The translations under genes and the position numbers were made by a program. Below, piece by piece: positions 50,658-59,567 of a stretch of 64,000 bases of DNA; the stretch's first letter is position 1, and each line of letters opens with the position of its first letter. The DNA comes from Flammeovirgaceae bacterium UBA5008. GTDB lineage: Bacteria > Bacteroidota > Bacteroidia > Cytophagales > Cyclobacteriaceae. The stretch spans positions 27,963 through 91,962 of the forward strand of contig DGYK01000064.1 of NCBI GenBank assembly GCA_002398365.1, in the 5' to 3' direction. The notes under the pieces were generated by a model. That model was given only the letters and a program-made list of their open reading frames with translations, ran no database searches and was not told the DNA's origin.

Positions 50658-51932
50658 CTATTGAATCCACTCAAAGCCGGTGAAAGGCACGAGTACTTTA
50701 GGTATCTTAATTCCTTCCGGAGATTGGTTGTTTTCCAGAATAGCTGCCACAATTCGCGGAAGCGCCAAAGCACTGCCGTTGAGTGTATGCAGCAGTTGTG
50801 TTTTGCCTTCTTTGTTTTTGTAACGCAACTTCAGTCGGTTAGCCTGAAAAGTTTCGAAGTTACTTACGGAGCTAACTTCCAACCAGCGCTGCTGTGCGGC
50901 AGAAAATACTTCCATATCGTACGTCATGGCTGAATTGAAACCCATATCGCCACCACACAATAATAATTTGCGGTAAGGCAATTCTAATTTTTCCAATAAG
51001 CCTTGCACATGCAGGCTCATTTGTTCCAATGTATCATAAGAGTTTTCAGGCTTCGTGATCTGCACGATTTCTACTTTATCAAATTGATGCAAGCGGTTCA
51101 GCCCTCGCACGTGCGCGCCCCAGCTTCCGGCTTCTCGTCTAAAACATGGTGTGTATCCCATATTCTTGATCGGCAGTTGCTCCTCATTCACCATCACATC
51201 GCGGTACAAATTGGTGATGGGCACTTCGGCTGTTGGAATAAGGTACAAGCCGTCTTCATTCACAAAATACATTTGCCCCTCCTTGTCGGGAAGCTGACCG
51301 GTGCCATAGCCTGAAGCTTCGTTGACAACGATAGGCGGTTGCATTTCGATATAACCGGCTTTTTCGCCTTCACTTAAAAAGAAATTAATCAATGCTCGTT
51401 GCAACTTGGCTCCTTTGCCTTTGTAAACCGGAAATCCCGCGCCAGCGATTTTTATCCCTAAATCAAAATCAATGATGTCGTACTTCTTAATTAACTCCCA
51501 GTGTGGCAAAGCTCCATCATGCAATGTGGGAATCGTGCCGTGTTCATAAGCAACCAGATTATCCTCTGCACCTCGGCCTGCAGGAACTTTAGCAGCCGGT
51601 ACATTGGGAATTTTATAGAGTAAGTCGGTTAGATCCTTATCAAGCACTTTTAGCTTCTCACTATTCTCTTTGGCTGATTCTTTTGCTTGGGCGATGCTAG
51701 TACGAAGGGCAGCCGCCTCTTCCTGCTTACCCGCCTTGATCAATTCACCTACTCGCTTGGACTCTGCGTTTAATTTGGTTTCCTCGTCTTGCAGTTGGGT
51801 TTGCAACGAACGCTTGGCCTTGTCTTTTTCCACCACCGCTGCTACGATGGATTCGGCATCCTTAAAATAACGTTTGGCCAATCCTTCAATAATTCTTCCT
51901 TGTTCTTCGCGTAATACTTGTAACTGCAACAT
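50658..51932 (-). CDS. serS: Seryl-tRNA synthetase
   Basis: The 424-residue enzyme has the N-terminal coiled-coil arm (about 30-100, KAKRSLQTQLQDEETKLNAE, LIKAGKQEEAAALRTSIAQA) that reads tRNA-Ser. The class II catalytic core follows, with GYIEMQPPIVVNEASGYGTG, YLIPTAEVPITNLYRD, PCFRREAGSWGAHVRGLNRL (motif 2) and TLNGSALALPRIVAAILENN (motif 3). It charges serine onto tRNA-Ser in the cytoplasm. Length and all motifs are complete. It is divergent from rho. Confidence 0.98.
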   Translation of the reverse strand: MLQLQVLREEQGRIIEGLAKRYFKDAESIVAAVVEKDKAKRSLQTQLQDEETKLNAESKRVGELIKAGKQEEAAALRTSIAQAKESAKENSEKLKVLDKDLTDLLYKIPNVPAAKVPAGRGAEDNLVAYEHGTIPTLHDGALPHWELIKKYDIIDFDLGIKIAGAGFPVYKGKGAKLQRALINFFLSEGEKAGYIEMQPPIVVNEASGYGTGQLPDKEGQMYFVNEDGLYLIPTAEVPITNLYRDVMVNEEQLPIKNMGYTPCFRREAGSWGAHVRGLNRLHQFDKVEIVQITKPENSYDTLEQMSLHVQGLLEKLELPYRKLLLCGGDMGFNSAMTYDMEVFSAAQQRWLEVSSVSNFETFQANRLKLRYKNKEGKTQLLHTLNGSALALPRIVAAILENNQSPEGIKIPKVLVPFTGFEWIQ

Positions 51933-51978
51933 ACTTTATAGATTAAAGCGCAAAAATAGCCAATAATTAGTGTGGCTG

Positions 51979-52010
51979 TTTGATACTAATCAAATTTTGC
52001 TTTATACTTG
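51979..52010 (+). promoter_or_regulatory. rho promoter
   Basis: TTTG at 51979-51982 is followed after exactly 20 bases by TATACTTG at 52003-52010, which is TAnnTTTG with one mismatch. This is the spacing of Bacteroidota housekeeping promoters. The predicted transcript starts about 52017, leaving a leader of about 150 bases before the rho start at 52171. serS starts at 51932 on the other strand. Confidence 0.7.
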
Positions 52011-52104
52011 CATCATCATTACGGCTCTATCGGGCCATCTTTCAATAAAAATCTGGTTCTTTACTTTCTTCTTTAGTTATCGAATTATAAATAATTTTTG
52101 ACCT

Positions 52105-52119
52105 CGCTGTCAGGCAGCG
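52105..52119 (+). promoter_or_regulatory. Hairpin in the rho leader
   Basis: CGCTG-TCAGG-CAGCG forms a 5-base perfect stem with a 5-base loop, 52 bases before the rho start codon. The leader also contains T-rich stretches. It may take part in the autoregulation known for rho genes (inference). Confidence 0.35.
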
Positions 52120-52170
52120 GTTTAAATCTTCAAGTTTTGTCTTTAACCAACCTATCCATATTCATTCTGC

Positions 52171-53784
52171 ATGCACACAATTGACGAACTCAATGACAAG
52201 CTCATTTCTGAGCTCAAAGAATTGGCTGAAGGCCTAGGCATTAAAAATGCCAAGAAACTCAACAAAGAAGAACTCGTATCTAAAATTTTAGGGCAACAGT
52301 CACAGCCTGCGACTGAAGCCAAAGCTGCTCCAGCGGCAAAAAAGACTGCCGAAGGCGGTGAGCCCGAACGTAAATTGCGCCCGCGCAGACGCGAAAACGT
52401 AGCACCAGCTTCACCTACAGCTCCGGCAGCCGAAGTGAAAGAAGTTTCAAGCGATGAAATGTTAAAGAGCCTCGACTTTGAAGTAGATCCAACTGTCACC
52501 AGTTTTGAAGCACCCGCAGAATCGGAAAATAGTGCAGATAATGTGCAACCCCCGATTGTAAACGAAAACCGGGAAGAACGCCCTGAGCGCCAGCACCCCA
52601 ACCAGCATCCAAATCAAAACCCCAACCAACAGCAACAACAACCGCGCAAGGAAAATCTGGTAAAAGACTTTGATGGTGTTGTTTCCAACGAAGGTGTACT
52701 TGAAATTATGCAAGATGGCTATGGCTTCTTGCGTTCATCTGATTATAATTATCTGGCCAGCCCTGATGATATCTATGTGTCACCATCCCAAATCAAATTA
52801 TTTGGTTTAAAAGTGGGCGATACGGTGCGTGGTCAAATTCGCCCGCCAAAAGAAGGCGAAAAATATTTTGCCTTGTTGAAGGTAGACAGCATCAACGGCA
52901 AAACAACCGAAGAAATTCGCGACCGCGTTGCGTTTGAATACTTAACACCACTCTTCCCGGAGCAAAAGTTAAAACTGAGCACCACACCGGACAACATGAG
53001 TACGCGTATTCTCGATCTTTTCTCGCCCATTGGAAAAGGTCAACGCGGAATGATCGTGGCGCAGCCCAAAACCGGTAAAACGGTGTTGTTGAAAAACATC
53101 GCCAACGCTATTGCCGAAAACCACCCGGAAGTTTATCTGATCGTGTTACTGATCGATGAACGCCCCGAAGAGGTAACAGACATGGCGCGTAGCGTTCGCG
53201 CGGAAGTAATTGCATCTACTTTTGATGAGCAAGCTGAGCGTCACGTAAAGGTGGCGAGCATTGTATTGGAGAAAGCCAAGCGTATGACCGAGTGTGGTCA
53301 CGATGTGGTGATCTTGTTAGATTCTATCACCCGTTTGGCGCGTGCTTACAATACAGTAGTTCCTTCATCCGGAAAAATTCTTTCCGGTGGTGTGGATGCG
53401 AACGCGTTACACAAACCAAAACGATTCTTTGGAGCTGCCCGTAAAATTGAAAATGGCGGTTCACTTACTATCATCGCAACTGCATTGATCGACACAGGTT
53501 CGAAAATGGATGAGGTTATCTTTGAAGAATTTAAAGGAACCGGTAACATGGAGTTGCAGTTGGATCGCAAGCTTTCTAACCGAAGAGTGTATCCGGCAAT
53601 TGATGTACCTGCATCCGGCACGAGACGCGAAGATTTGTTGATGAAAGAAGAAGAACTTCAGCGTGTTTGGATTTTACGCAAATTCATGGCCGATATGAAC
53701 TCAGTAGAGGCAATGGAATTCTTACAATCTAAAATGAAAGGCACTCGTAACAACGAAGAGTTCCTTATTTCGATGAACGGATAA
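52171..53784 (+). CDS. rho: Transcription termination factor Rho
   Basis: The 537-residue protein has a Rho_N helical domain (IDELNDKLISELKELAEGLG), a charged and Q/N-rich insertion (residues 50-165, with PNQHPNQNPNQQQQQ), the RNA-binding cold-shock-like domain (GVLEIMQDGYGFLRSSDYNY), and the RecA-type ATPase: Walker A MIVAQPKTGKTVLLKN near 300, Q-loop region and Walker B VVILLDSITRLARAYN, plus the R loop. E. coli Rho is about 420 residues, so the extra length is the insertion. It unwinds RNA and terminates transcripts. A terminator follows. Confidence 0.97.
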   Translation: MHTIDELNDKLISELKELAEGLGIKNAKKLNKEELVSKILGQQSQPATEAKAAPAAKKTAEGGEPERKLRPRRRENVAPASPTAPAAEVKEVSSDEMLKSLDFEVDPTVTSFEAPAESENSADNVQPPIVNENREERPERQHPNQHPNQNPNQQQQQPRKENLVKDFDGVVSNEGVLEIMQDGYGFLRSSDYNYLASPDDIYVSPSQIKLFGLKVGDTVRGQIRPPKEGEKYFALLKVDSINGKTTEEIRDRVAFEYLTPLFPEQKLKLSTTPDNMSTRILDLFSPIGKGQRGMIVAQPKTGKTVLLKNIANAIAENHPEVYLIVLLIDERPEEVTDMARSVRAEVIASTFDEQAERHVKVASIVLEKAKRMTECGHDVVILLDSITRLARAYNTVVPSSGKILSGGVDANALHKPKRFFGAARKIENGGSLTIIATALIDTGSKMDEVIFEEFKGTGNMELQLDRKLSNRRVYPAIDVPASGTRREDLLMKEEELQRVWILRKFMADMNSVEAMEFLQSKMKGTRNNEEFLISMNG

Positions 53785-53807
53785 ATTTTAATCAATTGAA
53801 TTATGGT

Positions 53808-53835
53808 AAAGCGTGCTGTTTAAACGGCACGCTTT
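53808..53835 (+). terminator. rho terminator overlapping glycosyltransferase stop
   Basis: AAAGCGTGC at 53808-53816 pairs with GCACGCTTT at 53827-53835, followed by ATTTTTTT. It ends rho, and the convergent glycosyltransferase gene has its last codons (KRAV and stop) inside the same hairpin. The loop is 10 bases. Confidence 0.9.
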
Positions 53836-54848
53836 ATTTTTTTCCAGATACCGTGATCGACACCTCTATAATAATGAACCAGTCCTACATACGCGGCTGC
53901 ATTCATCATTACAAACTGAAAAGGAATGCCAATAAAAAAAGGCAGTTTGCTTCGATGTCTCAGCCCAACACCCACCAGCGCCAGTGCGTAAGTAGCTATT
54001 TGTAACATAAAGAAAAGCTGATACATCCGATCGCCTGTGGTAGCCAGCACATACGTGGCTAACAACAAAAGCGGAAGTATAAATGGAACCACTGCCCACC
54101 GCAACACCCGATGCGAGATTAGCAGATAACTAAGCCAAGGATGTTTGAAAGCATTAAACAACCTCGCGTAATTTACTATTTCGCGAAAGCCACCGGCACA
54201 AATCCGCACCTTTCGATTCCATTCTTCGGCCATACTGGAAGAAGGCTTTTCGGCTGCCCAAGCGTTTGGTTCATAAACTACTTTGTATCCGCGCTCTACA
54301 ATAGACAGCGACAAAGCAAAATCTTCGATAATCGTTTGTGCGGGTAAGTGCACAAACAATTCCTTTCGGAAAGAAAACAATTCTCCCGCAGCACCTACCA
54401 CTGAGAAAAGATGGCTGTCTGCCTTCTTTAACAAAGACTCATATCGCCAGTAAATTCCTTCACCTACACCCGCTCCCATGGCAATCACTTTTTTCTCTCC
54501 GGCCACTGCACCCACTTTCGAATCGCGATAGTGTTTCATAATTTCATTCAGAGCCTCGCTGTTGAGCATACTGTTAGCATCCGTCAGTACAATGATGGAC
54601 GCGTCAACTAGCGGCATGACTCGTTCAATGGCAGCTCGCTTTCCTTCACGCTTCGATTCATGGAAAACCGTGAGTCGGTCATATTGCATTAGCACATCAG
54701 CCGAGCCATCGGTAGAGCCATCCGTAACAAAAACAATTTCCAGTTTTTCTTTTGGATAGTTCAATGCCAAGCTGTTGGCGATTTTATCCTCCAAAATCGA
54801 CCGCTCATTATAACAAGCTATCACCAACGCTACTTTTTCGTTATTCAT
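53820..54848 (-). CDS. Family 2 glycosyltransferase, catalytic part
   Basis: From ATG 54848 the product has 342 residues. MNNEKVALVIACYNERSILE, FVTDGSTDGSADVLMQY (DGST), TDANSMLNSEALNEI, AVAGEKKVIAMG and AGGFREIVNYARL are GT2 features, with acidic residues for nucleotide-sugar and metal binding. Two or three C-terminal transmembrane helices follow (LLISHRVLRWAVVPFILPLL, YQLFFMLQIATYALALVGVG). Family members have an extra N-terminal membrane helix; here it lies in another frame at 54841-54951. The gene converges with rho and shares its terminator. A longer in-frame start at 54986 would give a non-typical N-terminus, out of frame with the true helix segment. Confidence 0.88.
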   Translation of the reverse strand: MNNEKVALVIACYNERSILEDKIANSLALNYPKEKLEIVFVTDGSTDGSADVLMQYDRLTVFHESKREGKRAAIERVMPLVDASIIVLTDANSMLNSEALNEIMKHYRDSKVGAVAGEKKVIAMGAGVGEGIYWRYESLLKKADSHLFSVVGAAGELFSFRKELFVHLPAQTIIEDFALSLSIVERGYKVVYEPNAWAAEKPSSSMAEEWNRKVRICAGGFREIVNYARLFNAFKHPWLSYLLISHRVLRWAVVPFILPLLLLATYVLATTGDRMYQLFFMLQIATYALALVGVGLRHRSKLPFFIGIPFQFVMMNAAAYVGLVHYYRGVDHGIWKKIKRAV

Positions 54849-54951
54849 GCTCTTTGAAATTGCTAAATCGTTTAAATAAAATTCCCAACAATGCATAGCC
54901 GCCATAAGCATGAACCACAATTGCACATAATAAATAAAACGCGATTTCCAT
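54841..54951 (-). CDS. Short ORF for the GT2 N-terminal membrane helix
   Basis: A 36-residue frame, MEIAFYLLCAIVVHAYGGYA followed by LLGILFKRFSNFKEHE, runs from 54951 to a TAA at 54841. It reads like the N-terminal membrane segment of the GT2 family (the YGGY motif with a hydrophobic helix), which the downstream catalytic ORF lacks. The frame overlaps the GT2 ATG by eight bases (ATGAATAA). Either a one-base change split an intact gene, or two overlapping genes give a coupled two-part enzyme. Confidence 0.6.
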   Translation of the reverse strand: MEIAFYLLCAIVVHAYGGYALLGILFKRFSNFKEHE

Positions 54952-54986
54952 TGTTTAAATTGGTTGTTTTGAATAGACACAAGCAT

Positions 54987-55175
54987 TTAAACTACTCCCA
55001 TTTTTGATTTTTATTTCCCAATCTGAAACAGAAGTGTCCATAGTTCTCTTGCCAATCATTCAAATGTAAAGGCCCATTTATCGAAAACTGCGGTTTTTCG
55101 ACCAATTGGAGGCATCATTCGATTAACAAAGTGATTTCATAGCCTTAGGCTGATACTCGCACGCGCTTTGCATGA
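54987..55175. other. Intergenic region with two small inverted repeats
   Basis: Between the divergent glycosyltransferase and hybrid kinase genes lie TCGAAAAC-TGCG-GTTTTTCGA (55081-55101, near-perfect with one extra T) and AGCC-TTA-GGCT (55141-55151, perfect), the latter 25 bases before the kinase start. These may be operators. No gene is visible here. Confidence 0.35.
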
Positions 55176-58100
55176 ATGGATAGTCAAATGAACGCAAACT
55201 CCCTATTTGCTAACAAGCGTCACGAGATTCTAAATATCTCGCGGAAAATGATTGCCGCACAAAAAGAAAGTGCGGTGACTGAAAGCCTGGTAGAAGGGCT
55301 CTGCAAATTAATGCACTACGATACCATGGCAGTTTATCTGACCATGCCGGATGAAAAACTCTTGTGCCCCATTATTGTGCAAGGTCCCAGCATCGTAAAT
55401 CCTGATTTAAGTGCCTGGTGTATTCCTTCCGGTAGCGGAATAATTGGAGCAGTATTGGCAACAGGTGTTGCTGAGCGAATTGAAAATGCACATCTAGATA
55501 AGCGCTCGCTTTATCCATCGGATGTAAAAATGCGCCAAGAACAATTAATGGTGTTTCCTCTAAAACAAGGTGACAAAAGTTGGGGGGCATTGGTTATTAA
55601 CCGAGTTTCGGAAGTAGTCTTTTCGGATGATGAATTTGAAATTGCCGAGTTTCTGGCATCATATGCTTCGCTCGCACTTAACAATACCACCCTTATTAAA
55701 AAGCTACGCGAGAAAGAGCAAGCACAAACCACTGTTCTCAAAGCTATTCCGGATTCTATCTTCCGCATTCGACAAAAAGATAATCATCTGTTCGTCATCA
55801 GCAAAAGCGGCAAAGTCCGCCCCATTGAATCCATTGTGGAAGAACAACTTGTTGGCGTTTATCAAAGAAATTTCCTAAAATCGATTGCTACCCGAGAACT
55901 CGTAACTTTTGAACATACCTCACAGTACAAAAATCAGCAACTCTTTTTCGAGGCTCGTATCGTTTACATGAGCGATGACGAATGTTTGGCCTTGGTGCGT
56001 AACGTTACCGAAGCCAAAGCCATTCGCAAAGAATTACAAAAATCAGAAGCGCTTAAACGCATTATTGTTGATACGATTTCGGATGTGGTTATCACCGTAG
56101 ATCGCTCGGGAGTGATTTTGTTTGTAAATGAAGTTGCTGAAAAAATTTTTGGATATACGAAGCAGGAGCTCGAAGGCAACAAACTCGATTTGATTATTCC
56201 GAATTATCTACGTGCGTTGCACGAAAAAGCGATGGCGAATTATGTAGCTACAGGAACTCGCAAACTTCATAGTTGGATCGGTCTTGAATTGCCCGGATTG
56301 CATCGCGATCAACACGAAGTGCCCCTAGAAATTTCTTTCGGTGAAACCAAAATAGATGGCGAGTATATTTTCAGTGCCATCATTCGCGATATTTCGCTTC
56401 GCAAAAAAGAAGAAGCAAACATTAAGTCTACCTCTGCCCGTTTGAGCAGGTTACTGCAAACGATGCATGCTGGTGTACTAGTGGAAGATGAAAACCGAAA
56501 GATTGTATTAACCAATCAACAGTTTTGCTCGATGTTTGGAATTCCTGCCACTCCGGAAATGATGGTAGGTGCCGATTGCAGTCAGTCGGCCGAACAAAGC
56601 AAAAGTTATTTTACTGACCCGGAAGGTTTTGTTACACGCATCAATTACCTGTTGACTGAGCGCAAAAATGTATCGGGCGATGAGTTGACTTTAGTGGATG
56701 GCCGGGTGTTTGATCGTGACTATGTGCCTATTTATGTGGATGAACTATACAAAGGCCATATGTGGGTGTATCACGACATCACGGCCCGTAAACAAAATGA
56801 AACGGAGTTAGTAAACGCCAAGAAGGAAGCGGAAACTTCCATGAAAGCCAAGCAGGAATTTTTGGCACACATGAGTCATGAGTTGCGAACACCTATCAAC
56901 GGTGTGTTAGGGCTTGCCAATCTGATATCCGCATCAGAACTCAGCGCAACCAACAATCAATACATCAAAGGTATTCGGGCCTCGGGTGAACATTTGCTTT
57001 CACTAATCAACGACATTTTGGATCTGGCTAAGATTGAAGCCGGTAAACTTCAAATTGTTAATAAACCCTTCAGTTTAAAATCGTTGATCAACACGTTAGT
57101 CGATGGGTTAAAACCACTCGCCAATCAGAAGGGGATTAAACTTTTAGTCTCCCTAGATTCCACACTTCCCAATTGGTTAATTGGAGATTCCGTACGTGTC
57201 AATCAGATTCTTTTAAATCTGATTTCGAACGCTATCAAATTTACCAGCAAGGGAAGTGTAACACTGGCCTGCATGGCACAAAAAAGAGAAAATGATTTTC
57301 TGATTGAGTTTACTGTGCGCGACACCGGTATCGGCATAGCGAAAGATAAACTTGACAGTATTTTCGAAAGCTTCACGCAAGCGAACAGTCAGATTTCTAT
57401 ACAATATGGAGGCACCGGATTAGGCCTGAGTATTGTAAAAGAGTTGTCATCGCTCATGAATGGAAATGTGCTAGTAGATAGTGAGCTTGGTGTAGGATCT
57501 TCCTTCGTGGTTCTCTTACCATTTATACAGGCTGAAAATATAGATGAAGACATGGTGCTTCCTGCTAGTCCATTCAGCACTCTGTGCTCATTTAAAAATA
57601 AACGGGTACTCGTAGCCGAAGACAATAAAATCAATCAGCTAGTAGTGCGAAGCACACTAAATAAATGGGACCTGGATGTTACGCTGGTAGAAAACGGGTT
57701 AGAGGTGTTGGAGCAGTTACAGAAAAAAACGTTTGACTTAGTTATTCTGGATGTTCAAATGCCCATCATGGATGGATTGGAGGCAACACGGTTGATACGT
57801 ACCACTTTGGCCTCGCCTGTGTGTGACATTCCAATTATGGCTATGACTGCTTCTGTGCTTTATGACCCTGAACAACGCGTGAAAGAAATTGGCATGAACG
57901 ATTACATCGCAAAGCCATTTAAAGTAGAGGAACTTCATGCTAAAATCGGTAAGCTTCTCGCGATAAATCCAACGATTAAATACAAACCAAAAACTAACAA
58001 GCCTGATTTAAAAAAGTTGATTGATTTAAACTATCTCCATCAAATTGCTCCTAACGATGCTTCTTTTGCGAATGAAATGCTTAGCTTATTCGAAAAGCAG

Positions 58101-58358
58101 TCAGTAGATTTTTTGATACGGGCTAAGTCTGATTTTATTTCTAAAGATTATGTTTCGTTATCGAAGGTGGCCCATTCCTTTAAACCACAAGGGGCTTACC
58201 TGGGTGTGCCTGAATTGAAAGAGATTACGGGGCAACTAGAAACGCTATCTCGTGAAGGAAAAAACATCGATGAAATGGCCAAACTACTGGCACAAGCGGA
58301 AGTTTTGATTGAAGTAATGAATGAACAAATACCCACCCTTAAATCTAGATTAAAATGA
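55176..58358 (+). CDS. Hybrid sensor histidine kinase (GAF-PAS-PAS-HK-REC-HPt)
   Basis: The 1060-residue cytoplasmic protein has a GAF-like domain (about 15-175), a PAS domain (about 285-410, TISDVVITVDRSGVILFVNE), and a second PAS (about 420-545). The HisKA domain follows (EFLAHMSHELRTPINGV, H568), then HATPase (NLISNAIKFTSKG, TVRDTGIGIAKD, GGTGLGLSI). A receiver has D859 (FDLVILDVQMPIMDGLEA) and an HPt domain has H1000 (AHSFKPQGAYLG). No transmembrane segment is visible, so the signal is internal. The stop overlaps the next gene (ATGA). The complete phosphorelay lies in one chain. Confidence 0.92.
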   Translation: MDSQMNANSLFANKRHEILNISRKMIAAQKESAVTESLVEGLCKLMHYDTMAVYLTMPDEKLLCPIIVQGPSIVNPDLSAWCIPSGSGIIGAVLATGVAERIENAHLDKRSLYPSDVKMRQEQLMVFPLKQGDKSWGALVINRVSEVVFSDDEFEIAEFLASYASLALNNTTLIKKLREKEQAQTTVLKAIPDSIFRIRQKDNHLFVISKSGKVRPIESIVEEQLVGVYQRNFLKSIATRELVTFEHTSQYKNQQLFFEARIVYMSDDECLALVRNVTEAKAIRKELQKSEALKRIIVDTISDVVITVDRSGVILFVNEVAEKIFGYTKQELEGNKLDLIIPNYLRALHEKAMANYVATGTRKLHSWIGLELPGLHRDQHEVPLEISFGETKIDGEYIFSAIIRDISLRKKEEANIKSTSARLSRLLQTMHAGVLVEDENRKIVLTNQQFCSMFGIPATPEMMVGADCSQSAEQSKSYFTDPEGFVTRINYLLTERKNVSGDELTLVDGRVFDRDYVPIYVDELYKGHMWVYHDITARKQNETELVNAKKEAETSMKAKQEFLAHMSHELRTPINGVLGLANLISASELSATNNQYIKGIRASGEHLLSLINDILDLAKIEAGKLQIVNKPFSLKSLINTLVDGLKPLANQKGIKLLVSLDSTLPNWLIGDSVRVNQILLNLISNAIKFTSKGSVTLACMAQKRENDFLIEFTVRDTGIGIAKDKLDSIFESFTQANSQISIQYGGTGLGLSIVKELSSLMNGNVLVDSELGVGSSFVVLLPFIQAENIDEDMVLPASPFSTLCSFKNKRVLVAEDNKINQLVVRSTLNKWDLDVTLVENGLEVLEQLQKKTFDLVILDVQMPIMDGLEATRLIRTTLASPVCDIPIMAMTASVLYDPEQRVKEIGMNDYIAKPFKVEELHAKIGKLLAINPTIKYKPKTNKPDLKKLIDLNYLHQIAPNDASFANEMLSLFEKQSVDFLIRAKSDFISKDYVSLSKVAHSFKPQGAYLGVPELKEITGQLETLSREGKNIDEMAKLLAQAEVLIEVMNEQIPTLKSRLK

Positions 58359-58768
58359 AAACCACACTTATGACTAAACCTTACCTACTCGTAGTAGACG
58401 ATGAACCAGCGTTGCGTTTGCTACTCGCAGCCTATTTCAAAAAACAATACGAAGTAATATTGGCAGAAAATGGAACGCAAGCATTGGAAATGCTCAAGTT
58501 GAGTGAACCACAAGCGATGGTGGTGGACATTTCCATGGATGGCATGGACGGTCTATCGCTTATTCGCGAGTTGCGCGCTTCTACGAAATGGCACCGCATG
58601 CCAATTTTGGTTCTCTCCGGAAATGACACCAGCAATGATCGCATCGTAGCCCTGCGTGCCGGAGCGGATGACTATCTGGTAAAGCCTTTTAATCCGGAAG
58701 AACTGGAAGTGCGATTAGAAAATATTCAAAAGAGAGTTGCATCACTAACCAAAACAAACGTATTATGA
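58355..58768 (+). CDS. Single-domain response regulator
   Basis: The 137-residue protein is a CheY-type receiver: LLVVDDEPALRLLLAAYFKK, D58 in MVVDISMDGMDGLSL, LVLSGNDTSNDR and DDYLVKPFNPEELEVRLENI (K). It has no output domain, so it acts as a phosphorelay partner. The start ATG overlaps the kinase stop by 4 bases, and its own stop overlaps the LytTR gene, so the three are a single translational unit. Confidence 0.94.
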   Translation: MKTTLMTKPYLLVVDDEPALRLLLAAYFKKQYEVILAENGTQALEMLKLSEPQAMVVDISMDGMDGLSLIRELRASTKWHRMPILVLSGNDTSNDRIVALRAGADDYLVKPFNPEELEVRLENIQKRVASLTKTNVL

Positions 58769-59448
58769 TAACCTGCGCTATCATTGACGATGATAACATG
58801 TCGCGTTTGGCATTGGAAACACTGACCAAGCGTGTACCATCTATGGAACTAAAAGGTTCTTTCGACTCTGCTGTAGATGCACGCTATTTTCTACAAACCA
58901 ATCCGGTCGACTTAATTTTTGTGGATGTAGAAATGCCTGAACTATCCGGTTTGGATTTTATTCGTACGCTTACGAAGCGACCTGAAATCATTATTTCCTC
59001 ATCCAAAGAAAAATATGCTCTGGATGCGTTTGAAGTAGAGGTTGCCGATTTTCTACTGAAGCCGGTGTCCCTCGAACGATTTTTAAAAACCATGAATCGA
59101 ATTGAAAGTAAGTTTGCTTCCACCGCCAAGCCGGTTAATGGCAGTTTGTTTGTGAAAGCAAATAATCAGTTGATTAACTTAAGTCTTTCCGCAATTAATT
59201 ATGTGGAAGCCTATGGCGACTATGTAAATATCTTTACTGAAAAAGATCGATATATTGTTCATGGAACCATGAAAGGAATGGAAGCCAAACTTCCAAGTGA
59301 TGAGTTTGTTCGTGTACATCGATCGCACATCGTACGAATTGATAAAATAAATGCCATTGAGGAAACAGTTATCATCATTGGGAAAAAGCTGATTCCAATC
59401 GGAGACTCGTATCGCAATGTGTTGATGAATCAATTGAGTTTTCTCTGA
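58765..59448 (+). CDS. LytTR family response regulator
   Basis: The 227-residue protein has a receiver domain with D54 (IFVDVEMPELSGLDFIRTL), then ISSSKEKYALDAFEVEVADF and a LytTR DNA-binding domain (SLFVKANNQLINLSLSAINY, VEAYGDYVNIFTEKDRYIVH, FVRVHRSHIVRIDKINAIEE). LytTR regulators control surface polysaccharide and adhesion genes in many bacteria. It may regulate the downstream LruC or polysaccharide export genes (inference). No obvious binding site was found. Confidence 0.93.
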   Translation: MITCAIIDDDNMSRLALETLTKRVPSMELKGSFDSAVDARYFLQTNPVDLIFVDVEMPELSGLDFIRTLTKRPEIIISSSKEKYALDAFEVEVADFLLKPVSLERFLKTMNRIESKFASTAKPVNGSLFVKANNQLINLSLSAINYVEAYGDYVNIFTEKDRYIVHGTMKGMEAKLPSDEFVRVHRSHIVRIDKINAIEETVIIIGKKLIPIGDSYRNVLMNQLSFL

Positions 59449-59567
59449 TCTTTTCATCTAAATTATCGAATGATTAGTCGATAGAAGCATCTGCTTTGTC
59501 GAACAATTCGCGTGCGCCTGGGTGTGCCTGCTACTTTGCGGCTCATAAACTAAGCAACCCAAGTAGC

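Noticed and set aside
52152..52601. Reverse frame of 149 codons inside rho
   Set aside because: Low-complexity Ser-rich reading of the repetitive Rho N-terminal region; antisense to rho.
54849..54986. Extended N-terminus of the GT2 gene in its own frame
   Set aside because: This stretch is an out-of-frame reading of the membrane helix segment found at 54841-54951; its residues do not resemble GT2 N-termini.
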